53,883 nt of DNA from Planococcus koreensis (GCF_004761975.1 NZ_RQII01000070.1:1-53883), one strand, 5' to 3'. Numbered from the stretch's first letter, positions 35,302 to 45,520 are shown. The notes: generated by a model from the sequence alone, not told the origin. Made by a program: numbers and translations.

Positions 35302-36438
35302 ATGACTAAATTTAAATTATTAGCGACAGCTGCCATGGGCCTCGAGTCCATCGTAGCAGACGAATTGAAACAGCTTGGATACGAAACACAAACCGAAAAC
35401 GGCAAAGTGTTTTTCGAGGGGGACGAACGCGATATCGCGTTCACCAACCTGTGGCTGCGGACAGCAGATCGCGTGAAAATCATCGCGGGCGAATTCAGCG
35501 CGTATACATTCGATGAATTGTTTGAACAAACGAAAGCGTTGGAATGGGAAAAATTCCTGCCGGTCGATGCCAATTTCCCAGTACAGGGGAAATCAGTGAA
35601 ATCAAAGCTTTACAGTGTGCCGGATTGCCAGGCACTCGTCAAAAAAGCGATTGTGGAACGCTTGAAAAAAGCTTATCACCGCAACTCGTTCTTGGACGAA
35701 TCGGGTGCCCGCTTTAAAATCGAAGTGTCGATCTTGAAAGACAAAGTCCAATTGTCGATCGACACGAGCGGAGCAGGCTTGCATAAGCGCGGCTACCGCT
35801 TGGATCAAGGGGAAGCACCGTTGAAAGAAACCTTAGCGGCAGCTTTGGTGAAACTATCCCGTTGGACGCCGGACCGGCCTTTTGTCGATCCATTCTGTGG
35901 ATCCGGGACGATTGCGATCGAAGCAGCAATGATCGGACAGAACATCGCGCCAGGCTATAACCGTGATTTCGACAGCGAAAATTGGCCTTGGATGACGCAG
36001 GAGATTTGGGACAATGTCCGAGAAGAAGCGGAAGAGCTTGCCAATTACGACCAGCCGCTGAACATTCTTGGGACCGATATCGACCACAAAATGATTAGAG
36101 TGGCTGAGGAAAATGCGCGTGAAGCCGGCTTTGCCGACATCATCAAATTCCAGCAGCGCCAAATAAAAGACTTTACGACGAATGAAGAAAACGGCGTCGT
36201 CATCGGCAATCCGCCATACGGCGAACGGATCGGTGAAATCGAAGTGATTGAAGAAATGATCAAGGATATGGGCAACATCTTTGCGAAGCATCCGACCTGG
36301 TCGGTTTATATGCTGTCATCGATGGCCCGTTTTGAAACCTTATACGGCCAGCCGGCCACGAAAAAACGCAAACTGTTCAACGGCTTTATCCGCACGGACT
36401 TGTTCCAATTCTGGGGAGAACGCTCGAAAAACAAATGA
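35302..36438 (+). CDS. ypsC: RlmL/YpsC-type rRNA guanine-N2 methyltransferase
   Basis: A 378-residue SAM-dependent RNA methyltransferase. An N-terminal ferredoxin-like and THUMP RNA-binding region (about 1-155) precedes the Rossmann methyltransferase domain, with SAM motif DPFCGSGTIAIEAAMIG near 193 and the catalytic NPPYGERIG near 298, as in N2-guanine methylases. It corresponds to the N-terminal half of E. coli RlmL, so 23S rRNA is the likely target (inferred). AAAAGGAG lies before ATG 35302. Terminators lie on both sides. Confidence 0.9.
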   Translation: MTKFKLLATAAMGLESIVADELKQLGYETQTENGKVFFEGDERDIAFTNLWLRTADRVKIIAGEFSAYTFDELFEQTKALEWEKFLPVDANFPVQGKSVKSKLYSVPDCQALVKKAIVERLKKAYHRNSFLDESGARFKIEVSILKDKVQLSIDTSGAGLHKRGYRLDQGEAPLKETLAAALVKLSRWTPDRPFVDPFCGSGTIAIEAAMIGQNIAPGYNRDFDSENWPWMTQEIWDNVREEAEELANYDQPLNILGTDIDHKMIRVAEENAREAGFADIIKFQQRQIKDFTTNEENGVVIGNPPYGERIGEIEVIEEMIKDMGNIFAKHPTWSVYMLSSMARFETLYGQPATKKRKLFNGFIRTDLFQFWGERSKNK

Positions 36439-36444
36439 CATGAG

Positions 36445-36472
36445 AACGGAAGGGCCCCAGCCCTTCCGTTTC
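36445..36472 (+). terminator. Terminator after ypsC
   Basis: An 11-bp perfect stem (36445-36455 with 36460-36470), CCCA loop, followed only by TCTCT; the weak T run suggests partial read-through into ypvA, whose start is 20 bases away. Confidence 0.65.
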
Positions 36473-36489
36473 TCTGTGAGGAGAATTAG

Positions 36490-38400
36490 ATGAGACAGCC
36501 ATTACCATTTCCATTATCGAAAGATAAAACATTCTTTGAATCGCTGAATGACTGGATCGGGGACGTATTTTACGACGAATTGCCGGAAAAAGGCTTTGAT
36601 CTGCGCGATGAACAGATTTTCATGGCGTTTCAGATTGAGCAGGCACTGAAAGACAAATCCGTCCTGTTCGCCGAAGCAGGCGTCGGCACCGGAAAAACAT
36701 TGGCGTACCTTTTGCCAGCCATTGCCTACGCCCGCTATACCGGCAAGCCGGCATTGATTTCCTGTGCTGACGAAACTTTGATTGAACAGCTTGTCAAAAA
36801 AGGCGGCGACATCGACCGTTTGGACGCCATGTTCGATTTGAAATTGGATGTCCGCCTGGCCAAATCGCGGGACCAATATCTATGCTTGCAAAGGCTTGAA
36901 GGCGCACAAAAGCGCAGCGACGCCGATTTCCTGGACGATATTGAATTCAGTTTGCCGGAATTTGTCAACAAAACGTATTCGATGCAGAACACGTATCCGT
37001 ACGGCGAACGGTCAAGTTATCCTGACGTCACCGATGACGAATGGCAGCAAGTCAATTACCACCCGATCCAGAACTGTACGGCGTGCGAGCTGCGCAATAA
37101 ATGCGGCCAGACGATCCACCGCAACCATTACCGCGAAGCGACCGACCTCGTCATCTGTTCGCACGATTTCCTGATGGAGCACATCTGGACGAAAGAAACC
37201 CGCATCCGCGAAGGCCAGACGCCTTTGCTGCCGGAAGTTTCGCAAATTGTCTTGGATGAAGGGCATTTATTGGAATTTGCTGCACAGCGCGCATTGACGT
37301 ACGAAGTGCAGGAAATGACGCTGCTGAATGTCACGGAACGCGTCATGGTTGATGGCGTACGTGAAAAAACGCTCGGCCTGATCGAGCAAACGATTGATTT
37401 ACACAATGAATTTTTCCGCGTGTTGCGCGCAAATACGATTGCGTCGGACGAGGATCGCAAAGCGATCACCAAATCGGACGATTTATTGATGCTCGGCCAT
37501 GAGCTGATCAATAAAATCGATTCGCTATTGGAAGAGTTCGTTTTTGAAGGCGAATTGTACACCATTCCGGAATACGATTTGAAAATTGCGGAAGAGTATT
37601 TTGACCTTTATACATTCGCCATGAAATTATTTGTCGAAAAAGGCGATGCCGTCAACTGGCTCGAAGTGAAAGATGAAATCGAGACGCTCGTCATCATGCC
37701 GCGCTTAGTGACGGATATCCTGGAAGAGAAATTCTTCGATGGCAAAATGCCGATCATTTTTTCTTCTGCAACGCTTTCCATTCAAAAAGACTTTACTTAT
37801 ATCGCTGACAGCTTAGGCATCGACGATTTCCAATCGTTCTCGGTGCCGTCGCCATTCGATTACGAAGAAGTCATGAAAATCTTCAAGCATGCGCTGCCGC
37901 AAGAAGAAAAATTCAGCCGCGTCTTCGACTTGTTGTCAAGTGGAGACCAGACCTTGGTATTGTTCAAATCGAAAATTGATATGGAGAACTTCAAGCAGTC
38001 TCTGCCGCTTGCACATCAATACACGATTGAATTTGAAGGGGACCGGGAATTGTCGACAGTCGTCAAAGACTTCCAGGAAGGCAAATTCCAAGTGCTGTGT
38101 TCGTATCATCTATGGGAAGGTTTGGACTTGCCGGGTGAAGCTTTGACGAAAGTCATCATTGTCGATTTGCCCTTGCCGCCGAAAGATCCGGTTTTCGAAG
38201 CGAAACGCAAATTCAGCCTGAACCCCCTTGAAGAAATCGATTTGCCGTTTATGCAGCTGCGCATTCAGCAAGGCATCGGCCGTTTGATCAGGACATCACG
38301 TGATTATGGAGAAATTCACCTTTTATTGAACGAAGAAGAATTGGTGATAGAACATCTTTGGGATAAAGTTTTGCCGGTAGCCGCAAAAAATTTCCTATAG
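36490..38400 (+). CDS. ypvA: YpvA, DinG/XPD-family ATP-dependent helicase
   Basis: A 636-residue superfamily 2 DNA helicase. Walker A is EAGVGTGKT (about 60-68), DEGH stands for the DEAH box (LDEGHLLEF near 256), and QQGIGRLIRTSRDYG near 597 is motif VI. Cysteines at CTACELRNKCG (near 197) and further ones in SCADE and VICSH could hold an iron-sulfur cluster as in DinG/XPD. Unlike the dinG gene at 19136 it has no exonuclease domain. GAGGAG precedes ATG 36490. Confidence 0.88.
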   Translation: MRQPLPFPLSKDKTFFESLNDWIGDVFYDELPEKGFDLRDEQIFMAFQIEQALKDKSVLFAEAGVGTGKTLAYLLPAIAYARYTGKPALISCADETLIEQLVKKGGDIDRLDAMFDLKLDVRLAKSRDQYLCLQRLEGAQKRSDADFLDDIEFSLPEFVNKTYSMQNTYPYGERSSYPDVTDDEWQQVNYHPIQNCTACELRNKCGQTIHRNHYREATDLVICSHDFLMEHIWTKETRIREGQTPLLPEVSQIVLDEGHLLEFAAQRALTYEVQEMTLLNVTERVMVDGVREKTLGLIEQTIDLHNEFFRVLRANTIASDEDRKAITKSDDLLMLGHELINKIDSLLEEFVFEGELYTIPEYDLKIAEEYFDLYTFAMKLFVEKGDAVNWLEVKDEIETLVIMPRLVTDILEEKFFDGKMPIIFSSATLSIQKDFTYIADSLGIDDFQSFSVPSPFDYEEVMKIFKHALPQEEKFSRVFDLLSSGDQTLVLFKSKIDMENFKQSLPLAHQYTIEFEGDRELSTVVKDFQEGKFQVLCSYHLWEGLDLPGEALTKVIIVDLPLPPKDPVFEAKRKFSLNPLEEIDLPFMQLRIQQGIGRLIRTSRDYGEIHLLLNEEELVIEHLWDKVLPVAAKNFL

Positions 38401-38454
38401 GCCTTTCGGGTTATGATACACTGATGTTTCAATGCTTATATTGGAGGGGTTTTT

Positions 38455-39957
38455 GTGGATTTACAGCAATCATATAAAGAGCACGTCGCTAAAATGCGTG
38501 CCTATCAAGAAGCTATTTCGCTTCTATACTGGGACTTGCGGACAGGCGCTCCTAAAAAAGGGGTGGATTTGCGGTCCGAGACGATCGGCACCCTGTCATC
38601 TGAGCTTTTCGCTTTGTCGACGTCAGATGAATTCGGTGAAGTATTATCTGGTTTAGAAGCAGAGAAGATCGGATTAGATCCGGTCCTGAAGCGTTCCGTC
38701 GAAGAATCCCGGAAAGAATACGATTTAAGCAAGAAAATTCCACCTGCAGCGTATAAAGAATTCGTCGTGCTGCAGTCGAAAGCAGAATCCGTTTGGGAAA
38801 CCGCAAAAGAGGAATCCGATTTTGCGATGTTCGAGCCGTATTTGGAAAAGCTGGTAGCAAAAACGAAAGAAATGATCGGCTATTGGGGCGAGAAGAACGG
38901 CAGTGCGTATAATACGCTGCTCGATCAATACGAGCCGGGCATGACGACGGATGTGCTGGATGAAGTTTTCGGCAAACTGCGCCAGCGCATAGGCAGTTTG
39001 GTCAAAAAAATCGCCGACTCCGACAACAAGCCGGAAACGGATTTTCTGTACAGCCATTTTCCAAAAGAAGCACAGCGTGATTTCAGCCTGCAGATTTTGC
39101 AGCAATTGGGCTATGATTTTGACGCCGGGCGCCTGGATGAAACCGTCCATCCGTTCATGACCAACATCAATCGCCAGGACATCCGCGTGACGACGAAATA
39201 CGATGAGCATGATTTCCGCTCTGCGGTGTTCGGCACCATCCATGAATGCGGCCATGCGGTCTATGAACAAAATCTGGGCAGCAAGCTTGCCGGCATGCCG
39301 GTTGAAACCGGTGCATCGATGGGCATTCATGAATCCCAGTCGCTGTTTTTCGAGAATTTCATCGGCCGCAGCGAAAATTTCTGGAACCGCAATTACGCAG
39401 CCCTGCAGCACGCTTCACCCCAAGGTTTCGGGGATGTGGAAAAATCACAATACCTCCGTGCCATCAATGAAGCGAAGCCGTCGCTTATCCGCATTGAAGC
39501 GGACGAACTGACCTACGCGCTGCATATCATGGTGCGCTACGAACTTGAAAAAGGGCTCTTTAACGGCGACCTGCAAGTGAAAGACTTGCCGGAACTGTGG
39601 AACGCGAAATACGAGGAATATCTGGGCATTCGCCCTTCAACTGACGCGGAAGGCATTTTGCAGGACGTCCACTGGGCAGGCGCAAGCTTCGGTTATTTCC
39701 CTTCCTACGCGTTGGGCTATATCTACGCAGCACAATTCAAAAATGCGATGATGAAGGATCTGCCGAATTTCGACGCTTTGCTTGAAGAAGGCAATGCGGC
39801 GCCAATCTTAGAATGGCTGACGGAAAACGTCCACCAGCACGGCGCCATGAAAAAACCGCTGGAGATCCTGGAAGACGCAACAGGCGAAGGCTTGAATGCC
39901 GATTACCTAGCCGATTATCTGGAGAAGAAATACACGAGCCTATATAATTTGAACTGA
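38455..39957 (+). CDS. ypwA: M32 family metallocarboxypeptidase (YpwA)
   Basis: A 500-residue cytosolic zinc carboxypeptidase that removes C-terminal residues from peptides. The zinc site HECGH is at 263-267, with the third ligand in HESQSLFFEN near 293; DVHWAGASFGYFPSYALG near 400 is the conserved M32 block. GTG 38455 follows GGAGGGG and gives the length and N-terminus of B. subtilis YpwA. A terminator hairpin lies 70 bases behind it. Confidence 0.94.
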   Translation: MDLQQSYKEHVAKMRAYQEAISLLYWDLRTGAPKKGVDLRSETIGTLSSELFALSTSDEFGEVLSGLEAEKIGLDPVLKRSVEESRKEYDLSKKIPPAAYKEFVVLQSKAESVWETAKEESDFAMFEPYLEKLVAKTKEMIGYWGEKNGSAYNTLLDQYEPGMTTDVLDEVFGKLRQRIGSLVKKIADSDNKPETDFLYSHFPKEAQRDFSLQILQQLGYDFDAGRLDETVHPFMTNINRQDIRVTTKYDEHDFRSAVFGTIHECGHAVYEQNLGSKLAGMPVETGASMGIHESQSLFFENFIGRSENFWNRNYAALQHASPQGFGDVEKSQYLRAINEAKPSLIRIEADELTYALHIMVRYELEKGLFNGDLQVKDLPELWNAKYEEYLGIRPSTDAEGILQDVHWAGASFGYFPSYALGYIYAAQFKNAMMKDLPNFDALLEEGNAAPILEWLTENVHQHGAMKKPLEILEDATGEGLNADYLADYLEKKYTSLYNLN

Positions 39958-40027
39958 TGAAGTGATTTAAAAAACGATATTCCGTTTAGACATCACATTG
40001 AAGGAATATACAGATCTTCATAACTCT

Positions 40028-40069
40028 AAAAGCATGGACAAGGGAAACCTTTTTCATGCTTTTTTCATT
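40028..40069 (+). terminator. Terminator after ypwA
   Basis: Stem of nine pairs (40028-40036 with 40055-40063) continuing with one mismatch to AGG/CCT around a GAAA loop, then TTCATTT. Confidence 0.8.
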
Positions 40070-40122
40070 TGCCTTAGCAATTGACCGAAAACAATGATTA
40101 TAATGAAAGAGGAGGCGATCAT

Positions 40123-40881
40123 ATGTTGAAATCATTCAGTTTGGAAGGCAAGACTGCAATTGTGACAGGGGCTGGCAAAGGCATTGGCCGTGCCATCGCG
40201 ATGGCGGTGGCAGAAGCAGGTGCGAATGTTATGCTGGTGGCGCGGACCGAAGCGGATCTGCGCAGCGTGCAAGAAGAGATCGGCAACGAACGGACTTCGT
40301 TTATTGCTGCAGACATCACAGAACGGGACCAAATCCGCAATGCTGTTCAGAAAACGGTGGAAAGATTCGGTGGATTGGATATCCTGGTCAATAACGCAGG
40401 CATGAACATCCGCTCCAAATTAGAAGACGCAAGCGATTTGGAATGGCATAAAATTATGGACACCAACGCGCATAGCGTGTTCATGTTTTCACAGGAAGCC
40501 GCCAAAGAGATGGCTTCAGGCGCGTCAATCATCAATATCAGTTCCGTCGGAGGCGACCGCGCCTTGAAAACGGGCGTCGTCTATGCGGCTTCCAAAGCGG
40601 CAATTATCCAGATGACACGCGTTATGGCAATGGAATGGGGGCCGAAGAATATCCGGGTCAATGCCATCGGCCCGTGGTATTTCCGCACACCGCTGACAGA
40701 AAAAATCTTAAGCGATGAAGAGTATTTAAATTCGATTCTTGCAGTGACGCCGATGAAACGCGTCGGAGAGTTGCCGGAAGTCGCTACGCCTGTGGTCTTT
40801 CTGGCATCGGACGCAGCGAGCTACATAACCGGGCAAACTTTATTCGTTGACGGCGGCATGTCGATCCACGGTTTTTCCTGA
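40123..40881 (+). CDS. SDR-family NAD(P)-dependent oxidoreductase
   Basis: A 252-residue classical short-chain dehydrogenase. TGAGKGIGRA (cofactor, about 14-23), NNAG near 89, catalytic Ser in NISSVGG near 140, YAASKA (Tyr/Lys, about 154-159) and a C-terminal ITGQTLFVDGG are all present. It resembles gluconate 5-dehydrogenase and 3-oxoacyl-ACP reductase types; substrate cannot be told. ATG 40123 has GAGGAGG eight bases upstream; the longer frame from 40081 is rejected. TATAAT at 40099-40104 is a likely -10 box. The gene has its own terminators on both sides, unlike its neighbours in B. subtilis order. Confidence 0.88.
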   Translation: MLKSFSLEGKTAIVTGAGKGIGRAIAMAVAEAGANVMLVARTEADLRSVQEEIGNERTSFIAADITERDQIRNAVQKTVERFGGLDILVNNAGMNIRSKLEDASDLEWHKIMDTNAHSVFMFSQEAAKEMASGASIINISSVGGDRALKTGVVYAASKAAIIQMTRVMAMEWGPKNIRVNAIGPWYFRTPLTEKILSDEEYLNSILAVTPMKRVGELPEVATPVVFLASDAASYITGQTLFVDGGMSIHGFS

Positions 40882-40894
40882 TCACTGCTTGGCG

Positions 40895-40928
40895 AAATCC
40901 TTTCCTGGAAACAGGGAAGGATTTTTTT
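40895..40928 (+). terminator. Terminator after the SDR gene
   Basis: A 13-bp stem (40895-40907 with 40912-40924, one G-U pair), GAAA loop and a T run. Confidence 0.93.
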
Positions 40929-41010
40929 CGTTCCGCTTGAAAAAATGTTATGATATTAGCAGTATTGGAAGGTTTAACAAAGAACATCCGGAAGAAGGGA
41001 ACAGACTTAC

Positions 41011-44000
41011 ATGACACAGGACCACAAAAGCGAATTGATTGAAACAGCGAGGCTCCACCAGATTTTTTTAGCCAATGAAGACACGGAGCGCGCGGCTAAA
41101 GCGGAGCTTTTTGCTAAAAAAATACTTAAGAACAATTTCATCATCGGTTTTGCCGGCCATTTTTCTTCAGGCAAATCCTCCATGATCAATGCGCTGACAG
41201 GTGAAACGATCTTGCCGTCCAGCCCGATTCCAACCAGCGCTAACATCGTTAACGTACATAAAGCAGAAAAAGACTTCGCAATCGTCAACATGAAAAACGA
41301 AAAGCCTGTTTTTTTCCCGGAGAATTATGATTTTGAAGCCGTCAAGGCATTCTGCAAAAGCGGGGATGTCACCCAAATTGACATCGGCCACCACGACTCG
41401 GTCCTTCCGGAAGGCATCACTGTCATGGATACCCCAGGCGTCGATTCGACAGACGATGCGCACCGGATGTCCACCGAGTCAGCACTCCACGTCGCGGATA
41501 TGGTTTTCTACGTTATGGATTACAACCATGTGCAGTCTGAGCTGAATTTCAATTTTACGAAAGAACTCCAAAAGTACACTGAGCTGTACTTGATCGTCAA
41601 TCAAATCGACAAGCACCAGTCGAATGAGATTCCGTTTGCGGATTTTCAGCAAACGGTCCATGATTCGTTTGCGGCGTGGGGCGTTGTGCCAAAAGGCATC
41701 TTCTTTACCTCGTTGAAGGATTTTAATTTTCCGGAAAACGATTTTGAAAAAGTGAAAAGCCTGGTTTCTTCGACGATGAACGATTGGAAAGGGCATGTCG
41801 GTGAAGCCACCCATTCCGCGCTGCAGCAATTAAAAGATGAACACCTGCAATTCCTGGAAGCCGAACAGATGGAACGGCTGGCTGCCTTTTCTTCGGTGTT
41901 GACCGAAGAAGAATGGGAAATGCGCAATGAGCTGAAGCTGGAAAATGAAAAAGTGGAACGCCGCTTGTCTGTGCTGGACTTTGAAAACTGGAAATCGAAA
42001 TTCGAGAAAAGCCGCAAAGAGCTCGTTGAGAATGCCAATATCATGCCTTATGAGATGCGCAGCGCATTGACGAGTTACATGGAGTCGGTTCAGCCTGGCT
42101 TTAAAGTCGGTTTATTGTTCAGCGCCAAAAAAACGCAGGAAGAACGGAATGCAAGGCAACAGGAAGTGGCTGGCCATTTGGACGCGGTCACAGCTTCACA
42201 AATCACAAGCCATTTGAAAAAATTGATGAAAAATTCATTGAAAGATGCTGGCCTGCTGACGGACAGCGAATCGATTTCCATCGATGAAACAGAATTTCAT
42301 GTGCCATTTTCCCTGGTGGATGATGGGATTCCGAAAAATGGTGCCGTAACAGCAGATGCCGTGCTGAATATCGCCAAAAGTATTACGACAGCTGTCCAGC
42401 GCTGGTTCATTAAAGAAACCGATAGCTGGAAAAATGAACAAGAAGAAAAGTTCAACGGCTTAACAGATGATGCGAGCACAGAAATGGATATGAAAGCGGA
42501 AGGGCTCAGCCAAAAAATGTTGGCGATCGCGACGCTTGAAGAAATGGACGAGCGTATTGCAAAAGTGAAGCGCGCATTCTCAGCTATGCTGCCGAAACAG
42601 AAAGAAGCGGCTGAACAAAAGGTTGCTAAATGGCAGGAAGAATTTCATCTTGACGAAGATGAAATGACGGTATTCGATCCTTCGATGCTTGCACCCGATA
42701 AAGTGCGTGAAACGGACGAGCGTCCGGAAGAAGAACTGGCTGTCCAGCAATTCGATGAAAACGCAGTTATCAAGCGCGCTGGCCAGACCGCAGCTGTACT
42801 TGGCCAAGTCAAAGGGTTCATGGAAACTGCGCAATACTTGAAACGCAAAGTAGGAAGGCTTGAAAACCAGGAATTTACGATCGCATTGTTCGGTGCGTTC
42901 AGTGCGGGAAAATCTTCTTTTTCCAATGCGTTGATGGGGGAATCGGTGCTGCCGGTTTCGCCGAATCCGACAACCGCTACAATCAACCGGATTCGGCCGG
43001 TGACGGCAGAGCATCCACATGAAATGGCGGATGTCCGGCTGAAAACAGTCGCTCAAATGACCGAAGACGTCCAAAATTCTTTCCAGGCTTTGGGGATTGC
43101 CATCCAGACTTTACCGGAAGCGTATGAAAAATCATCTTCGCTTCCTGCCAGTGATACGACGGAAAAACAAGTCCATCAATCATTCATCAATGCGTTCCGA
43201 AATGGCTATACGCAATTTGAAAAAGAGCTTGGCAAGACGCTCCGCGTCAACCGGGAAGAGTTCGGCTTGTATGTGGCCAAAGAGGAACGCAGCTGCTTCG
43301 TCGATGAAATCGACTTCTACTACGACTGCGAATTGACGAGGAACGGCGTCACACTAGTAGATACACCGGGAGCAGATTCGATAAATGCCCGCCATACGAA
43401 TGTGGCATTCGAATACATCCGCAATGCCGACGCGATTTTGTTCATCACGTATTACAACCATGCATTTGCACGGGCGGACCGGGAGTTCCTCATTCAGCTT
43501 GGCCGCGTCAAGGATGCTTTTGAGATGGACAAGATGTTTTTCGTTGTCAATGCCATCGATTTGGCAAACAACGAAGAAGAAAAACAAGCTGTCGTTGATT
43601 ATGTAAGAGATGAATTGCAGCGCTTCGGCATCCGTTTCCCACGGCTTTATGGTGTATCCAGCCTGCAAGCCCTGCGCGAGCGCGCCAGTTCGGGTGTGCC
43701 GGAATTCGAAACAGCATTCCAGCATTTCCTGAAAGATGAATTGAAAGGCATGGCAGTGCAGTCTTTGGCGGAAGAAGAACAGAAGGCTGTTGATCGCTTT
43801 AAAGGGCTGATCGAACAGACGGAACGGAATTTGATGCGCAAAGACGAGCGCTTGTCGGAACTGAAAAAACTGGAGCAGCAATTGCGGATATTGTTCAGTG
43901 CCTCTGCTTCGGCAATCCTGTCCCGCGAGACGCTGCAGGAACTTGACGAATTGCTTTATTACGTCAACCAGCGCGTGTTTTACCGCTTCAACGACTTTTT

Positions 44001-44586
44001 CAAAGAAGCGTTCAACCCGTCAGCTTTTTCCGGCAAGAGTTCCCAGCAAGCGCTTGACGGCGCATTGGCAGAGATAACCGAGATGGCAGCATTCGATTTT
44101 CAGCAGGAGCTGCGTGTTACGAATTTCAGGCTGTCCCAGTTTATCGATAAGAAAATCCTGATGCGTTTCAAGGATGATACTGCAAAGCTGAAAGAACTGA
44201 ATCCGGACTTTTCTTTCACACCGTATGAAGTGGAAGAAGCGCCAGTCGGCGATGTTTCAAAACCGTTCGAACGAGCGGATTACAGCAGCGTTAAAGGGTA
44301 TTATAAAAACAATAAAGCCTTTTTCGAGAAAAATGAAAAAGAGAAGCTCCGCGATGCATTGCAATCATTGATGCAGCCGGACGCCCAGAAATACTTAGCA
44401 ATTGAAAAAGCCCGGCTCGGCGCTTGGGCGGAGCATTTGGTCGACCAGGAAGCAGAAGGGCTGCGCCAGCATATCCTGAGGCAGGCGGTTGACCAGATTG
44501 AATCCGAACGGACCTTGCTGCAGCAGCAGGAAATTTTGGACGAATGGAAAAAATCTTTATCCACTCTCTCACGCGAAAGGAAGTAA
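41011..44586 (+). CDS. dynA: Bacterial dynamin-like GTPase DynA (YpbR)
   Basis: A 1191-residue internal fusion of two dynamin-like modules. First module: P-loop GHFSSGKSS near residue 50, G3 DTPGVDS near 140, G4 NQID near 188. Second module: P-loop GAFSAGKSS at 628-636, G3 DTPGADS near 786, and VNAID near 848. Long coiled-coil stretches separate them. In B. subtilis DynA tethers and fuses membranes and protects against phage and pore-forming agents. 1191 residues is almost the same as YpbR. GAAGGGAAC lies before ATG 41011. A sulfurtransferase gene starts four bases after its stop. Confidence 0.94.
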   Translation: MTQDHKSELIETARLHQIFLANEDTERAAKAELFAKKILKNNFIIGFAGHFSSGKSSMINALTGETILPSSPIPTSANIVNVHKAEKDFAIVNMKNEKPVFFPENYDFEAVKAFCKSGDVTQIDIGHHDSVLPEGITVMDTPGVDSTDDAHRMSTESALHVADMVFYVMDYNHVQSELNFNFTKELQKYTELYLIVNQIDKHQSNEIPFADFQQTVHDSFAAWGVVPKGIFFTSLKDFNFPENDFEKVKSLVSSTMNDWKGHVGEATHSALQQLKDEHLQFLEAEQMERLAAFSSVLTEEEWEMRNELKLENEKVERRLSVLDFENWKSKFEKSRKELVENANIMPYEMRSALTSYMESVQPGFKVGLLFSAKKTQEERNARQQEVAGHLDAVTASQITSHLKKLMKNSLKDAGLLTDSESISIDETEFHVPFSLVDDGIPKNGAVTADAVLNIAKSITTAVQRWFIKETDSWKNEQEEKFNGLTDDASTEMDMKAEGLSQKMLAIATLEEMDERIAKVKRAFSAMLPKQKEAAEQKVAKWQEEFHLDEDEMTVFDPSMLAPDKVRETDERPEEELAVQQFDENAVIKRAGQTAAVLGQVKGFMETAQYLKRKVGRLENQEFTIALFGAFSAGKSSFSNALMGESVLPVSPNPTTATINRIRPVTAEHPHEMADVRLKTVAQMTEDVQNSFQALGIAIQTLPEAYEKSSSLPASDTTEKQVHQSFINAFRNGYTQFEKELGKTLRVNREEFGLYVAKEERSCFVDEIDFYYDCELTRNGVTLVDTPGADSINARHTNVAFEYIRNADAILFITYYNHAFARADREFLIQLGRVKDAFEMDKMFFVVNAIDLANNEEEKQAVVDYVRDELQRFGIRFPRLYGVSSLQALRERASSGVPEFETAFQHFLKDELKGMAVQSLAEEEQKAVDRFKGLIEQTERNLMRKDERLSELKKLEQQLRILFSASASAILSRETLQELDELLYYVNQRVFYRFNDFFKEAFNPSAFSGKSSQQALDGALAEITEMAAFDFQQELRVTNFRLSQFIDKKILMRFKDDTAKLKELNPDFSFTPYEVEEAPVGDVSKPFERADYSSVKGYYKNNKAFFEKNEKEKLRDALQSLMQPDAQKYLAIEKARLGAWAEHLVDQEAEGLRQHILRQAVDQIESERTLLQQQEILDEWKKSLSTLSRERK

Positions 44587-44590
44587 TCGA

Positions 44591-45520
44591 ATGAAAGTTT
44601 TTATAGATGTCCAAGGCACGGAAAATTATCGCTGGATCGATGCTCGTTTTGATCTGAAAGATCCTGTATCTGGCAAAAACATGTACGATAAAGGCCATGT
44701 CGAAGGGGCGATTTACTGGGATTTGGAAGAAGATTTATCCGACATGTCATCGAATGCAGGCCGCCACCCGATGCCTGGCAAAGAAAAAATCGCAGAGTTG
44801 ATCCATGCCAGCGGGCTGGATCCGAAAGACCATGTTGTCGTCTACGACCAAGGCGGTGCGCCATTTGCTGCCCGTGCATGGTGGCTGTTGAAATATGCAG
44901 GGTTTGAAAACGCCTTTATCAGCAGAGTCGGATTTGAAGACTTGCAGAAACAAGGAATCAATGTCTCTACTGAAGTGCCGGTGTTCGATCGCACGGATGT
45001 GGCATTGAATTTTGAAGAGCCGCTCTACGCAGACCAGGATTACGTCAAGAAAATCATCAGCGGCGATGAGCTTGGCGTCCTAGTAGATGCCCGTTCCGCA
45101 GCACGCTATGCTGGGCTTGAAGAGCCGATTGATCCTGTATCGGGCCGCATTCCGGGTGCGCGCAATTTCGACTGGGAGAACTTGGTTGAAAACCGACAAA
45201 TTAAAGGGGAAGCCGACTTTAGCGAAGTGCTGCAAAAACACGAACCCGCGGTTATTTATTGCGGAAGCGGTGTTTCAGCAGCCGTTTTATACGCTAAATT
45301 AGCGGAACAGGGGCACGATTCACTCAAACTCTACACAGGCAGTTTCTCAGACTGGATCACCGATGAAGCGAACGTCGTGGAATTTGACCGCGAAGAACAC
45401 CCGAAAGCAGCCGATGATGAAACAAAAGCATTGCTTGCACGCCTGATCGACGAAGGTTATTCAGGTGAAATGCTGATGAAGAAATTCGAATACGAGAAAT
45501 CATTGTTGAACGGAAAATAA
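44591..45520 (+). CDS. Sulfurtransferase (rhodanese, SseA type)
   Basis: A 309-residue tandem rhodanese. The inactive N-terminal domain has WIDARFDLKDP and GHVEGAIYWDL; the C-terminal domain has VDARSAARYAG, GRIPGARNFDW and the catalytic Cys224 in YCGSGVSA. The loop CGSGVS fits 3-mercaptopyruvate or thiosulfate sulfurtransferases. ATG 44591 has AAAGGAAG upstream; the longer frame from 44489 lies within dynA and is rejected. The four-base gap shows it is co-transcribed with dynA. The functional link, if any, is unknown. Confidence 0.9.
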   Translation: MKVFIDVQGTENYRWIDARFDLKDPVSGKNMYDKGHVEGAIYWDLEEDLSDMSSNAGRHPMPGKEKIAELIHASGLDPKDHVVVYDQGGAPFAARAWWLLKYAGFENAFISRVGFEDLQKQGINVSTEVPVFDRTDVALNFEEPLYADQDYVKKIISGDELGVLVDARSAARYAGLEEPIDPVSGRIPGARNFDWENLVENRQIKGEADFSEVLQKHEPAVIYCGSGVSAAVLYAKLAEQGHDSLKLYTGSFSDWITDEANVVEFDREEHPKAADDETKALLARLIDEGYSGEMLMKKFEYEKSLLNGK

